This document shows, in pieces, positions 1-12,549 of a DNA stretch of 64,000 nucleotides. Below the pieces are notes generated by a model. That model worked only from the letters and a program-made list of their open reading frames with translations, was not told where the DNA came from and did not search any database. This DNA comes from Acanthosoma haemorrhoidale (lineage: Eukaryota > Arthropoda > Insecta > Hemiptera > Acanthosomatidae). Position 1 is the first letter of the stretch. Each line of letters opens with the position of its first letter. Made by a program: the position numbers and the translations under genes. The stretch lies in NCBI GenBank assembly GCA_930367205.1, contig OV884015.1, positions 32,665,288-32,729,287 of the forward strand, given 5' to 3'.

Positions 1-2320
1 TATTTTGGGCTAATGAGTGCCTTTCACTAAGGGGAGTCCCCCATTTGAAGGATGTATGAGAAGGATATGGGGTGTGGAATGCCTAAAAAGGCGGATGGAA
101 TCAGGAAGGTAGTGAGAGTCTACCAAACTTGTGTGGGCTAACGACTAAATTTGTAACATTCTTTTCTTTTAGGGTTATCGAGTGAAAAGTACCAGTAAAT
201 CATTTACCAGAGTCAGAAATGTTCGTTAATGAAAAGCTCAGTAAATAGTGGATAGTATCGACTGGAACAGTACATCACGTTTACACGTACTTCACTAACT
301 TGTTCCATATTAAAATATATTTTATTATTATATATATACTATATTTCGCACTCCTATACATCATAAACTATCAAAGATTATATATAGATCAACTGTTTTA
401 TCAGTCAGTGCCTGAGTTTATATGAAACTTATTAGTAAAGGATGAGCCAGACTTGATTTATTCCCTGGCTATATTTTAAAACAAAATAAAAAGGGTGATT
501 TCAAGCTAACGATACCTACAATACAAACTGTGGCTACAAGAGGGGATGAAGTCACTAAAACGGAATGGATACTTGTGGTCGTGAGGGGGGGGGGTCTCTT
601 TCCGATTTATTGCTTTAATTGGTGCCATTGTTTGATTCCTTTTGGCCATTAACGGCCTTCCTGGAAATTTAACTCTTCATCGCCTAGTTCCGACGTCGCT
701 TCATTCATTTCCTTCTCCCACCTCCCAACTATTGCCTCCGTCCTTCAACTAACTGATAATGGATCGATAATTGCACATTACAGAAACTAAATATTTCAGT
801 TTTTACTACCGCGTGTTATTAGTATATTATGTACTGTTATAAGATTTCTTTACACCTAATGTGGCAAGCCTTTACATAGAAGATAGTAGACTCAGGTGAG
901 CTATCGTCAAAAAATATTTCAACCAAACTAATAAGCATGAGAGCTATTGCTTTAAAATAACATAGCTTGTAAGTATTATCTAAAGAAATTGAACACATCA
1001 CATTCAATTGGTTATGACAGGTGGCCTGTTCACGGGGCTTGTTCTCCCGCTCTTCACCGGCAGAATAATCAGTTATTTCTCGACGTGCTGAGTAGAAATA
1101 TTTTTTTGTATGGGAACAGTTTGTATACCTCCTTCCCAAATCCCTTCTTCCCCATTACACAATTCCTTCTAACATCAGTGTTTCAGGTCTTATTGATGGT
1201 GTAGTGCTGTTGTGGAGTGAATATATATTACGGAATAAAATTGCCTCTCCATAGTTTTATTTATTTTCACACAAAAGTTTTCAACTATATAACTTAACAG
1301 CTTGGCTTCCATAGACGTATCTAGGTTATTTGCCAGATACATCAAGCTAAGCTGTTTCCCTTTGATATTTTTGATCCCCTTGTCTAAACATAACTTACTT
1401 TATTTATTTTTTGTTTTTTTGTATACATTTTAAAGATAATCTCTCAAGTGCCAATGGACATACTGCTTGTAAATGTTTAACACTTCGCGGTATTTACATC
1501 TGACGGATTCATCTTTTTTTGACGATCCCAAAAATTTATTTTGTATTATCTAAGTACCTAAGCGTTTCTGTTTACTTGTCCCGTACCATCTGTAAATATT
1601 AGTGAATAATTTAAAACTTATTCAGCCCAGCTAAGATAAAAGAATATTGTCAAATTAACGATAGCTATGCTGCTGATGTTACAACTTAATAAAATAAAGT
1701 GATTTTGTCTTTTTTTTTGTAACATTTCTTCATGATGAATAATGAGATTTTTCAGAGGCTCCAAGTACTAGTGGATTTGCTAATGCATGTGTATTGGAAG
1801 GGATGTCTTTCACTTTATCTCCCTTACATGAAATATTCTATTGTTTAGGAGGGATGTCAGCAATCAATAAATGCACTAGCCCTCAACTTCCTGGCTTGCT
1901 AGACAAATGGCAAAACCTGTCTAGAAGGAACTCAGTAAATCTGACGAAGATAGCAAACAGTAGACAGATAGATATTCACACAAACAAATATATTTCTTTC
2001 CATCAACCTACAATATTGTGAATAGTCTTAACCTACCCGCCAAGTGTTCTTAGGCTTTCGTTGATTTTTCTTTATCAAAGTTAGAGACCTCGTTACTTCG
2101 TTTTTACTCCTGTCTGTCTGTCCTGGCGATTGTGAGTTTATTTGAAGAGAGAAAAACATTAAAAGTATTTTTTAGTCCATAAACCACAACAAACGGTTAA
2201 TAATTAATTAGTGAGAAATAGCTGCAATATTTTCATGTTGCAATTACTATAGTAGTATATTATTGAAGGTTTCGTTACCCTAATTTTCTTTTTTTTATGT
2301 TTTGACTACAATTTATATAT
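1..2320. other. No recognised gene
   Basis: AT-rich non-coding DNA. The open frames are short and overlap on both strands, which is what chance gives. There is a run of nine G at about 586-594. I see no conserved domain, RNA gene or transposon terminus. Confidence 0.6.
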
Positions 2321-2325
2321 ATATA

Positions 2326-2778
2326 TATAACTTCTTTATTGTGCTAAAATTACAATTTGCCTTATTAAGCAATAAGTAATTGAGATAAATGTTCTCATTC
2401 ATACAATATTTACAATTCATCATTCACTCGCTCACCGCGTCACCGGATACGAGCAAGTAGAGTGGATGGATATGGATGGAAGAGCGCGAGAGCCACAGCC
2501 GCTGAGGACATGATTAGAGAAACTGGCCATTGCCAGGACTCCCACTGTCACGCATTTATAGCAGGTCACGAGGCCACTCCCGTTTCTGTCTCTAAGGAGG
2601 ATTATTGGGATAAATGGTGCAGTGCAATGACTGTGCTACGGGATTAGGGTGGTTGGATAGGCTACTATGGAATTTCATAAACTTGGAAGGGATGAATTCA
2701 AGAATGTAGAGTATATTAAGAACATTATGAAGCGTTTTGTTGCTGACATAATAAGCGGCATTTACTATTGTTCTTAGG
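2326..2778 (-). mobile_element. LINE-B 3' fragment (5'-truncated)
   Basis: Read on the minus strand this copy ends with the LINE-B 3' terminus, a GGCA-type block, AATTTTAGCACAATAAAG and a short AT-rich tail at about 2330. Its 5' part matches the end of the RT region and 3' UTR seen in the longer copies at 26.5-27.5 and 46.3-48.6 kb. Compared with those at 5.9-6.5 and 28.0-28.4 kb it lacks about 100 bp of 3' UTR near 2430. A short coding frame at 2462-2647 is antisense to the element and not a gene. Limits come from alignment by eye; flanking TATA-rich sequence hides any target-site duplication. Confidence 0.75.
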
Positions 2779-2827
2779 ATATTATTATATAAATTAATTT
2801 GTTAATTTAGATATAAACATAGGTGAT

Positions 2828-2905
2828 CTTAGGGAGATTCGAACTCGCCAAATTTACCCCAGAGGTGACGCCTGTGGCGCTCGGCTAATAATGCCTTGTT
2901 CAAGT
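2828..2905 (-). repeat. tRNA-like SINE head or tRNA pseudogene
   Basis: On the minus strand an A-box-like TTAGCCGAGCG (about 2879-2889) is followed about 42 nt later by a B-box-like GAGTTCGAATCTC (about 2837-2849). This is the spacing of an internal RNA polymerase III promoter. No full cloverleaf or CCA-proximal acceptor stem is obvious, so a tRNA-derived SINE or decayed tRNA is more likely than a working tRNA gene. Confidence 0.4.
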
Positions 2906-3609
2906 TGTTGTCTACTGCGGGCTCTTATCTATAATCCAGTAGAACGACGAGCAGGGACTGGCAAATGTGGCCGACCTCTCTGTGTGTTACATCTAAAACA
3001 CACACTGAGGGAGTATGTTACGTAAATACTTACTTATTGAGGGCTACCTCGTAAATAGCTCGCATAAGTTACCAGCTGAGACAGTTTTAAAACGTAATGA
3101 GAGTCTATGAACTGTTCTAATTGTTAATATGAAGAGCTAAAATAGATGGGTGTTATAATGATGGCGCATGCGCAGAAAACTCTATATTACAAAAAACGTT
3201 CATTAAAACTGATGTCAATTTTTATAAAATTATAACAATTTTGCATGGTAGTTCATTTGGGGTCCTGAAGGTGGTTAGAATAATGGTAAATTACTACGTG
3301 TCATTAATAATTAATTACTTAGTAAGAAAACACAATATTTCTTTCTGCTTAAGTTCTCATGAAGCGTATGTTTAATGAGCGAAAAACATATGGGATAAAA
3401 TTATTGACCTTTTTTTTTTTATTTAAATAAAAACAGCCGAGTCACTGGTGACAAATTCTCCTTTCCACCGTCAATCGATGGGATTTGTTAAATAACCAGC
3501 ATTTAATCGTGCGTATTAATAAAAATAATACATAGACTAAGGAAACAGAAGAGGAACTGGCGAGATACCTTACATTCTCCAGTTTTAAATGTACATTTCA
3601 GCTATACAG

Positions 3610-3785
3610 TAACATTGATGGTTGCGAGAGAGCCGCAGACGCTCTAAACATGAGAAAGGAATACTGGCCATTACCAGGAATCCCAATGAACGCATTAATT
3701 ACATGAGAACTCATTACCTGAAGGCCACGTTGCTTCTTCAATCTTCGAGGAGGTTGTTAGGATGTGTGGAGCTAGTGATCATGCC
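3610..3785 (-). mobile_element. Diverged LINE-B remnant
   Basis: The segment follows the same order of words as the minus-strand LINE-B copies: GCGAGAG, CAGACGCT, ACTGGCCATTACCAGGA, then a GAGGAGGTT block near the far end. It has many substitutions and indels. It is an old copy with no visible termini. The short frame at 3622-3813 is antisense to it. Confidence 0.5.
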
Positions 3786-4843
3786 CTGTGATCAGAATGT
3801 ACTGAATGTATGATCAGAATTTTGGATTAGATGCGTTTGATGCCGGAGTTCTTGATGTCACTGATTAAAGTCCGAAAGCCCAGAATGCCAACCTTTACTA
3901 TTGCATTGCTACCTTATATTTTAACGATGTTGTCAATATTTTTATAAAAACTGTGTTCCTTCATGGCTTACTGACCCCTTTCCTGTAGCCATAAGAGGGG
4001 AATCGACTGTCGGCTACACACGTTGAAACTGCAAGTGAATTAATCAGCCGGATTAGGATCGATAGATTGGCAATAAACCCTCCTGTCTTAATGAGCCCTT
4101 CTCATCGCCTGCCTGCTTCATATCCTATGCCCTATCACAGGCACGTATTCCATCTACAGCACGTAGTAGCACGTACTTTATACACTGTGTTTAGTATTCC
4201 ATGCTGATTGTGGCCTTATTCGATTGCTCAAATATGGCGTCAGAAAATTAACATGTATTTAACTCTCAAGCTGAAGCGCTTTTGGCAGCTTATCCTCACA
4301 AGTGCTAACAAATGACTCAATAGAAACATTGAGCCCTGGCAATATGGTGCCAAATATTTAAATGGTGCCAGATAAAATAATAGCTCATCATATAAAATCA
4401 ATGAAAAATTTCCAAAAAAACTATAACGAACCTGACTATATAAACGCTACAAAAAAGGTCACACGACTAAAAATAATATAATATATAGCTTTTAAAAAAC
4501 ATGCACAGTAGTTTTCAATGGAGTACAAGATCTGCAGATTTCAAATCCGCTACCTTCCTGGGCTGGGCTTCCTACTGTTTAAGTTGTAAGGATTTTATCA
4601 TTTTCTACAGCTAGATTGTAATTATTATTATTTACTAGTTATTCATAAATAATTATTATCTACAGAAAAAAAAATAGTGGCAAGCTTTAAAAAAAAATGT
4701 ATTGGACCGGTGATGGTCCTAGAGAGTTTATTTCGGAACCCCTGTATTAGATCATGGCGTTGGACAATTAAAAGCCATACCTCATTTCCTGTCAGTTTAT
4801 GACCGTGCAATGCCTTTTTAGGTTTAAACCGCTCTATGTATAA

Positions 4844-4999
4844 ATCCGTGTGACCTTCTTTTTATTTTTTTTTTATAAAAACAATTTTTATGAAGATAAA
4901 ATTACAATCTGCCTTTTATTAGGCTATAAGTAATTGATGTAAATGTTATCATTCATATTATATTTACAATTCATCATTCACTCGCTCATCCGTGTGACC
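4844..4999 (-). mobile_element. Short LINE-B insertion with 12-bp TSD
   Basis: A 132-bp LINE-B 3' end (4856-4987, minus strand) lies between two copies of ATCCGTGTGACC (4844-4855 and 4988-4999). It contains only the last part of the 3' UTR with the block complementary to GCAGATTGTAATTTTA. Perfect target-site duplications and strong 5' truncation are typical of target-primed reverse transcription. Confidence 0.85.
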
Positions 5000-5704
5000 A
5001 AGGAACTATTTTAGATCGGTGTCCACAACCAAAACACGGGAACTTCCTTGAATCGTAAGACTGTCGGGGATTGCTATTTGCCAGTTTACTTACCAAGCCA
5101 AAAACTACTACGCTATTAGCTGTGGCATTGATCCCACAATGTTCATTTTTTACCCCAAAAAAGCTCTGCTTCAGAGCCCCAAGCTTTCAGCCAATATCAA
5201 ATCTCTCTCGTAAGCTACTCGCTTCCTGGAGTTAGCTACTTATGACATTATTTGAAACAGCTATTAAATATTGAACTCGTATTATCCATTATTTTAATAA
5301 CCGTTATTTGCGGTTAGCAACCTTTTTTAATCATTTTTGAAATTAGGTGCTGCGTCACTATCACTTTTCTTTCGCTGAATATAAACGACAACAGTTTGAC
5401 ATGTTTGAAATAGGAAACGTGTGAGAAATCAGCTCCTAATGTACACAGCTCATTAACCACACTTAGTAACCAAGCCCCGTACACAACACAAACGAGCCTC
5501 TTGTGGTTAGCGCGGTTTGGTCTCACCGGCGGGGCTTCCCGAATTTGGCGCTGCTATCTCTTCCCCTATATCGCAGATAATACTCACGTTAGCAATTATC
5601 AGCTGCTCTGTGATAATGTTACCATTGTTTACACATGTTGTAACTGTAGCGTGAAACCATTGAGAAGGTTATTGTACTCATCTCCTACGTATGTGTTTCT
5701 ACTT

Positions 5705-5890
5705 AGTATTATTAACACTCCGCTTTCTCTTCGCGGTGGATTTGGGGGGTCTCTGGGCTGTCTGTATATATTGTATGAATGATGAACTGTAAATATGGTA
5801 TGAATGAGAGCATTTATCTTAATTACTTATTGCCTTATAAAAGGCAGATTGTAATTTTAGCACAATAAAGGAATAAAAGTATTATTAACA
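5705..5890 (+). mobile_element. LINE-B 3' fragment with 13-bp TSD
   Basis: A 160-bp LINE-B 3' UTR fragment (5718-5877) is flanked by AGTATTATTAACA at 5705-5717 and 5878-5890. It starts within the CTTCCTCTTTCGC-like block, has a small internal deletion next to it, and ends with GCACAATAAAGGAATAAA. It sits against the 3' tail of an oppositely oriented LINE-B copy at 5.89-6.52 kb. Confidence 0.85.
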
Positions 5891-6524
5891 ACAACTTTAT
5901 TATGATAAAATTACAATCTGCCTGATTGGGCTATAAGTAACTGTGATAATTGATCTCATTCATACCAATTTACAATTTTCATTCACTCCCTCATTCATAC
6001 TATATATACAAACAGCCCAGAGGCCCAGTCCACATGGTTGTCACCTCCCTCACGTGCGAAGGAGGATGCGGAGTCTTGCGAAGTCCCCCACGCTCATTCG
6101 TCAGCCGCGTCACTGGGTAAGAGCGCGAGAGCCACAGACGCTGAGGACATGATTGAAGAAACTGGCCATTGCCAGGACTACCATTGTTACGCATTTATAG
6201 CAGGTCACGAGGCCACTGCCGTTTTAGTCTCCGAGGAGGTTATAGGGATTAGTGGTGCAGTGCAATGACTGTGCTAGGGAATTAGGGTGGTTGGATAGGT
6301 TACTATGGAATTTTATGAACTTGGAAGGAATGAGTTGAAGAATGTAGGGTATATTCAGATCATTATGAAGGGTTTTGTTGCTGACGTAATAAGGGGAATT
6401 TATTATTGTTCTCAGGACGTTTGATTGAAAGGATTGGATGCGCTTGATGTTCGACTTTTTTTCTGTCTCCCATATCTCTATTCCGTATATCCAAATAAGC
6501 TTAAGTATGTCAGTCTTTTGTAGT
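5891..6524 (-). mobile_element. LINE-B copy, C-terminal RT remnant plus 3' UTR
   Basis: Reading from 6524 down to 5891, the element holds decayed RT C-terminal sequence and a LINE-B 3' UTR with the GTGACAACCATGTGGACT-like block, ending in CAGATTGTAATTTTATCATAATAAAG. Homology with the 46-48 kb copy stops at about 6524, next to a possible 7-bp duplication TAGTATT (5704-5710 and about 6522-6528). Frames at 5943-6268 are antisense or frame shadows. Confidence 0.75.
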
Positions 6525-8681
6525 ATTCATTCTGTGAAATAAAGTCTTAATCACAGGTTATTCATTATTTCATTATGTCCCTCTCTAGAGGACTTATTAG
6601 TAAAGAATACAGGAAAGCCATTATTACAACATAGCAAAGTCCTATTCCATACACTAATTAGTTTTTTAAATTAATTTAATTATTTTTTAAATGTGACAGC
6701 TGCCCGTTATGTTATTGGAGGTTTTTCTGTCCTGGTGTAGTAAAGTAGAATAATAAAAAGAGTCCTTATTTACAAATCCTACGTGTGCATAATACACACA
6801 ACATATCAAAATATAAAAGAATAAATAGTTATTTGTATAGATATGATTCTAATTGTTAAACTGTTGTAAATAGTTCTTTATACCTTTATTGTTCTTCGCT
6901 CTTCTTATTCAGGGTTCTTATTCACTTGTAAGGCCAGGTCGTAGTATTCTGTGTTATCTATGTACGTATATGTTATTTTATTCTAAAGTACAAGTCAGTT
7001 TATTAAAAAAGTTAGTTAATTATGTTGGATATTTTTTCAAAGAGTTTGTTGTTAAGTATCTCGTTTTAATGTAATCGGTTCTTATTATCAGTACATGATA
7101 GTTTCTTCCAATCATAAAGGTGGATCAGCCAACTAAGCGTTTACTTGATTGTTGTCACAAAAACTGTGAACTAAGCACAACAGAGTGAACGAGTAATTTA
7201 CAGTGATCAAACAATACACAGAACAAAAACTGGTTTAGTTTGGTATTTTCTATGGTCTTTGTACGGATCACCTGTTAGCAAATTCTCGTTTTACTGGATG
7301 TCGTCACCTGTAAGTGGAATTATAGTTCAGGTACGTCACTCTTTGCTTTTATGTGCATTTTTGCTGCCTGCCGCGTGAGCTTGTCGGTCTTGGTTCGGTC
7401 CGGCAGGTAAATATTATAGGGTCAAATGCCTTGTGATGACCACTTCGTCCGCGGTGTTGGCTTGTTTGTTTGTGACTGTATTTGTTATGAAGACTTACAT
7501 TTTAGATGGCCCACTGAGTAGTCTCGTTTTCCAGTGAGTAATTAGTCGTTTATAAACCTCGTCGCAAGGGTTGGGAAACAACAAAATCTGTCAACAAACC
7601 AACATATTTATAATCCTGATTCCTTTCCTGTTATATGAGTGTTTCTTCTCGGCAGTTGGGTTTTATTCATACATCCCGCTTTAGCTTCACCGCGCTCACT
7701 AGATTATTCATGTATATTCATTTATAGTTCATGTTGTGAGGATTTCGACTCAAATCTCGACATAATAATCTTGCGTATAAGTTTATCCCATCATTATTAC
7801 CAGAGGGGGTTAATTTACTCATACCTCCTTACATATTACGTGCTACATATAACTGAAATTTGTAGCACGTAGAACTCGCATAAATAAATGTTCCTTAGCT
7901 TATTGAATGCAAAATAGCGATAATTGATTATCTAACATTGTATGCTTTAAATAAATTTCAGAAGAATTGAATTTATCTCGTATTATTCCATATTTGCTCA
8001 AAGTGTTGTTCTGGCGCCTAGAGAAGCGATACAGCTTTTTAAAACATTTCAAAAAATAGCTTTTTTCTTTTCTCTCTTATTCGAATTGGCTAAAAACGTA
8101 TTTTTGGCCCAATCATTCCCTAAAAAGAAACTTCTTCTGACAGACATGATTATTGAAGGGAAATCAAATAAAAATCTAAGTGCTATAGAAGAATTTTAGA
8201 GCCGCGTACTTAAGATAAATAAAAGAAAGTAAAAGTAAACAAAAATGATACGAATGGCACCAATTATACTGATAAGTAAGTAATAAGACAGTAATACAAG
8301 TTAGGAACTACTAATGAGGTCAGAAAAGTCTTGGAGGTCTTCTAAGGCTAATAAATTTAAATTATACTCTTTTTATTTCTGTTATGCTACATTATTAGTT
8401 AGTGACTTTTTTACTACAGTCACTAAGAGAATGCCGTTGAAACTTTCCCTACTACCAATCTAACTTAGACCTCGGATACCCCCGATAAGTCAGGAGTCGA
8501 AAGATCGATAACGTCGGTCGGTCGCTACACAATGAGTTAAGTTAGGTCGGGTGTAAGATGTAGAGTGATGAAGATGTAGAATGATGAAGATGTCAAGCCT
8601 CACGACTCTGAGGTGTTCTCTTAGCAAACGGACTGTAGTGCGCCTGTGACCTTCTCCAAACCAACTAGTATATTGTTCTTG
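6525..8681. other. No recognised gene
   Basis: AT-rich DNA with only short random open frames. A slightly GC-richer stretch at about 7330-7560 has no coding frame I can recognise. No transposon ends were found. Confidence 0.55.
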
Positions 8682-9340
8682 GGAGTGTCGGGTCGTCACG
8701 AGGGGGGTGCCAGCTCACCCTACCCCTGGTGACAAGGGCGGATTGTTTAAGTTTATAACCTGGATAATCGTTTCATGACGGCGTTACTATCTGACTTCAT
8801 TTTTGATAGGTATGTGCCCCGACAATGCACTATGTTCAAGAGAAGGTTTTTCATAAAGAATTAGTCAAGTTTTAGAGTTCGAGTGGAAGCCACGCGTCAA
8901 CGAGTAGAGGTCACGAAAGACTGATTTACAGGGCTAAAAGAGCCCGCCTTGAGTACCCTACCCAGCCTGTCTACTGGGAGAGGCTGGCAAGGGTTGCTGA
9001 GGCCTGCGGGTGGTTCCCTCATGTGGTGAGGTACCCGCGACCATCGCCTAATTACCCAGCCAGCCCTGTCCCCTGGGAGAGGCTGCAAAGGGTTGCTTAG
9101 GACCTGCGGGTTCCCTCATATGGTGAGTTACCTGTGACTGACAGCTGGTGACCCATCTCATGTGACTACTTGGCCCCCGCCTTTTTTATTGCTTACCACA
9201 TTTACAATGATTTATATTTGTTCATGTTATTTACATTTGTCTATAATACATATAGTTCATGTTATTTACGTTTGCTTACAATATATATACAATAGAGTAC
9301 AAGGTGATTTATCTTATGTAGTTAGCGGTCGCTACAGGAG
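8682..9340 (+). mobile_element. SL element copy 1 (solo-LTR-like), TSD GGAG
   Basis: The element (8686-9336, 651 bp) starts TGTCGGGTCGTCACGAGG and ends TAGTTAGCGGTCGCTACA, so it has TG...CA termini. It is flanked by GGAG on both sides (8682-8685, 9337-9340). It shares with all SL copies a conserved block with TAGGTATGTGCCCCGACA and TGCACTATGTTCA. No coding potential, primer-binding site or internal region is present. Termini and short direct duplications fit a solitary LTR left by recombination of an LTR retrotransposon. A non-autonomous terminal-repeat element is the alternative. Confidence 0.8.
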
Positions 9341-9660
9341 CTTTGTGAGATACTGTGTCAAGTTACGTTGTTTACGCTAAAGAGCCTTTCCCCCCCAAAG
9401 AATCAAGTCACTCTTGAACTAAAGCCATAAATACTCTTTATAATACTTATGTATTGATTGCTGAGAAAAATATTTTGTAAACATTTTAAGTTTTAAAAAA
9501 AATTATTACTTATTTATTTTTTGTTATCAGCCAGAAATGAATTTACTTATTTGTATTTAATTATTAGTTATTAATAATTTTTCCTATCTATATATCAAGT
9601 ATCTTAATGTATTAGATAGAATACGTAAAATAATGCAATACGATTTATTATTGTGTGAAA

Positions 9661-9720
9661 AAAAAAAAAAAATTCAACCAGAGACTTTTTGAGCTATAAT
9701 AATAATAATAATAATAATAT
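9661..9720. repeat. Poly-A run and (AAT)n microsatellite
   Basis: An A run at about 9659-9672 is followed by AAT repeats at about 9698-9720. They lie just before SL copy 2 and may be slippage products or the tail of a lost LINE. Confidence 0.7.
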
Positions 9721-9733
9721 TTTGCATGTTATT

Positions 9734-10368
9734 GTCATTGCCGGGTCGTCACTAGGGGGTGCCTGATCACCCTAGCCCTGGTGACAAGTGCGGATTGTTC
9801 GAGTTAATAACCTGGACAATCGTTTCATGACGGTTTTACTATCTGACTCCATTTATGATAGGTATGTGCCCCGACAATGCACTATGTTCATGAGAAGAGG
9901 TACAGAGGTTTCATAAAGAATTAGTCAAGTTTTCAGAGTTCGAGCGGGAACCAAGCGTGACCGAGTAAAGGTCGCGAGGAGCCCTGCCTTAAGTACCCTC
10001 TCCCATTACCTGCTGGGAGGCTGCAACGGTCTAAGCCGGCGCACACCTGTGGCGAGAAACGTGACCGGTGGGGAGGAACGTGACCGCCGCCTTATTACCC
10101 GTCCAGGGGACAAGCCCTGGAGATAGAGAGGGCCCAAAAGGGTCGTTATGTTTATGACCTGTGTTATCCTCGCGCATCTGGCTCTTAGGCCCTGGCTGAC
10201 CTTTCTCGTGTGACTTGGCTTCCGCCTTTTTTATTGCTTAACACATTTACAATGATTTATATTTGTTTATAATACATTTAATACATGTTATTTTACTTTT
10301 GCTTACAATATATATGCAATAGAGAATAGGGTGGTTTATCTTATGTAGTTAGCGCTCGCTACAGTCAT
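9734..10368 (+). mobile_element. SL element copy 2, TSD GTCAT
   Basis: The element (9739-10363, 625 bp) starts TGCCGGGTCGTCACTAGG and ends TAGCGCTCGCTACA. GTCAT flanks it at 9734-9738 and 10364-10368. It lies only about 400 bp from copy 1 in the same orientation. The two have different target duplications, so they are separate insertions and not the two LTRs of one element. Confidence 0.85.
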
Positions 10369-11099
10369 CAATCAACTTAAAATTAATTTTCGACAAAAAA
10401 ATTAAGTATTAAAACTAAAATCCAGAAGTTTTAATTTTAAATGATGGTCATAAATTTCTTATCTATTGACTTAATATAGGAAATTTTGTATTGGTTTTCT
10501 TTTTAATTGAAATCTTGTTCAATCTATATAGACAGTTATAGTTTGATGAAAAATATTGGAAAATCCTACTCAACAGCTACTTAGTGAAAAGTCAAACTTT
10601 GCACAACTTTATCCCATTTTGTTTTCTTTTGTTATATTTAGGTTTGTGATAATAAGCTGTACTAATGTATTCAAAATTTGATAGCTTCACGGGATCTATT
10701 CTATGAAGTGCAGTCATAAACTTTATGAACTCTCTGTTGACGTTTATTGTCAATAATACATCAGTAACTATATCGATATTTTCACTCAGAGTCAATGTTT
10801 GACCCTTGAGTCGATATCGCCATACATTTCAGCCCTCAACCTTTATCGGTGACGTAGGGTCCTCGAAATCGAGCCCTTCAGAATTTCCTCCGAGTTGAGG
10901 ACTTCTCTCTCCTGTCTCAGATAAAGTCAGACTTGTACTGAAGCACACTCCGGCACAAACGAGAGCCAGATAAGCTTTTCCTATTTCTCAACTTCCTACT
11001 CCTTTCATTTCAAAGGCTGGTTCAAAGTTGAAAATGGCATTCCGAACCGAAAACTTCCAGCCTAGATAAAGTCGATTAAGAAAAGTCACTTGGTTTTTA
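10369..11099. other. No recognised gene
   Basis: AT-rich non-coding DNA. Distant LINE-B similarity may begin inside this stretch, but I can only support it from about 11.1 kb. Confidence 0.5.
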
Positions 11100-11690
11100 A
11101 CAGATTCTCTAGAACAATCGTTAATGCCAGTCACAGTACTTCATAACATTATAGTTCGAGAAAATTAAGTAAAACTTACCCTGTCGTACCAGTCGTCTCC
11201 TAAAAATCACTATATATCTTCGTCCATCCCTATAATCCTTCTTAAAGATTGAATTAAAAGTCCTGGCAGATAGCCACCTTTTTCAATCATGCCTTCAGAG
11301 TCTGTGCCTCTCGCACCTTTGGTCAGCCTCTACTGGGCCGTATCTAGAGAAGCATGGGGATCTCCTACCAAAAAAAAGAAGGTGAGCCCCATCACCTAGT
11401 ATTATATTCATTGCATTGTTAATTTTAACATCAATCTGATATTGCATTGTAACCCAACCTCCTCCGAAAGCATCAGCGTATAGCAGAAAGAGGAGAAATT
11501 GTTAACTTGAATTTGAAAATTGTAAAAAATGTTAGTAAATTCAGGTATTTTGGGGGGGGGGGTGGAAATGATCTCCTATGCTAGATAGGTGACAATCATA
11601 CCGAGCTGCCTGGCGCTATGTATTTATATATACTGTAGGGTATAAAAGAGTGAATACTGAACTGAACATAAAGGATGAATGAAATGAGTT
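11100..11690 (+). mobile_element. Old LINE-B copy, interrupted by a LINE-A fragment
   Basis: The left part matches LINE-B in order: AGAACAATCGTTAATGCCAG, then CCATCCCTATAATCCTTCT, then GTCAGCCTCTACTGGGCCGTAT. The right part (11579-11690) continues the same 3' UTR with a GGTGACAATCAT block and GATGAATGAAATGAG. Between them lies an unrelated LINE-A piece with its own duplication. The host copy is well diverged and non-coding. Confidence 0.6.
11359..11578 (+). mobile_element. LINE-A 3' UTR fragment, TSD GATCTCCTA
   Basis: The fragment (11368-11569) carries the LINE-A hairpin GGTGAGCCCCATCACC (11381-11396). The 3' UTR that follows closely matches the reverse complement of 14.05-14.22 kb, including CATTGCATTGTTA and CAGAAAGAGGAGAAATTGTT. 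A 9-bp repeat GATCTCCTA lies at 11359-11367 and 11570-11578 inside an older LINE-B copy, which supports insertion. The 3' end is unusual: a long G run replaces the expected A tail. Confidence 0.7.
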
Positions 11691-12549
11691 CATTGGTCAC
11701 AACTACTTGTGTAGAGTAGATAGTCATTTTATTTCTATGAAAAGATATTCTAACAAAACACTTTCCATAAGAACGATTGATAATTATTACTTATGGTAAG
11801 TTATTTAACTGGAATATATTTTAATTGTAATTTCTTAAAGATAAACAATGGTGAAATCGGTATACGAACCTTCTGCCTAAAGTTCATGTGTCCTTACCTC
11901 TAGGCTAGTTGGCTCGATTCACAGGTCCTATAAGAATTTTTTTGTTTGACTAATAATTATCAAAAATCTTTACACAATGTCAAGAAGTATAATCTAACTA
12001 ACGTTGTAGAACGACTTTTTATAAGGATTTAAAAAAAAATTAATCGGAACCTAGAAACAAGTTTTGTTTTTTTGTCAATTTATAAACATTTACAATTGGT
12101 TTGTGTTTGTTAAAAATGTAATATGTATAGCTGTTTCACTAATTCATAATATTTTCCATTTGTTATATTTAATAAGGTAGTGAGATAAGGAATTATTACA
12201 ATGTATATACCCTAATAAAAACATAAAACCTAATTCGACACTAGTTTCATTTTCAATGAATCAAATGAGAACTATAATCAAAATTATCTAGGGAAGAACA
12301 AAAATGTAAACTATCGTATGATCTGTCAGTCCTTTATATTCTATGAATTACATGGGAATAAAACTCATTCAATTATTAAAGCGAACTAGCAGCTAATTAT
12401 ACAATTTTCACCGTTTTGTAATTAATAACAAACAAAATAGTTATCTCGACACTATTTATAGTTATCTCAACACACCTGACAGAATAATCATTATGAAGTT
12501 AATCGTTTAGTTTAAATATATTTCGTTCCAGTTGATTGTTATTATCTGT
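11691..12549. other. No recognised gene; SINE-like segment inside
   Basis: AT-rich non-coding DNA apart from the tRNA-like segment at about 11.86-11.92 kb. Confidence 0.5.
11857..11918 (-). repeat. tRNA-like SINE head
   Basis: The minus strand shows an A box TAGCCTAGAGG (about 11897-11908) and, about 30 nt on, a B-box-like GGTTCGTATACC (11859-11870). The pair resembles a pol III internal promoter of a tRNA-derived SINE. No tRNA cloverleaf or SINE 3' tail could be defined. Confidence 0.4.

Noticed and set aside
8686..10363. SL copies 1 and 2 as the two LTRs of one short element
   Set aside because: Each has its own different target duplication (GGAG and GTCAT).
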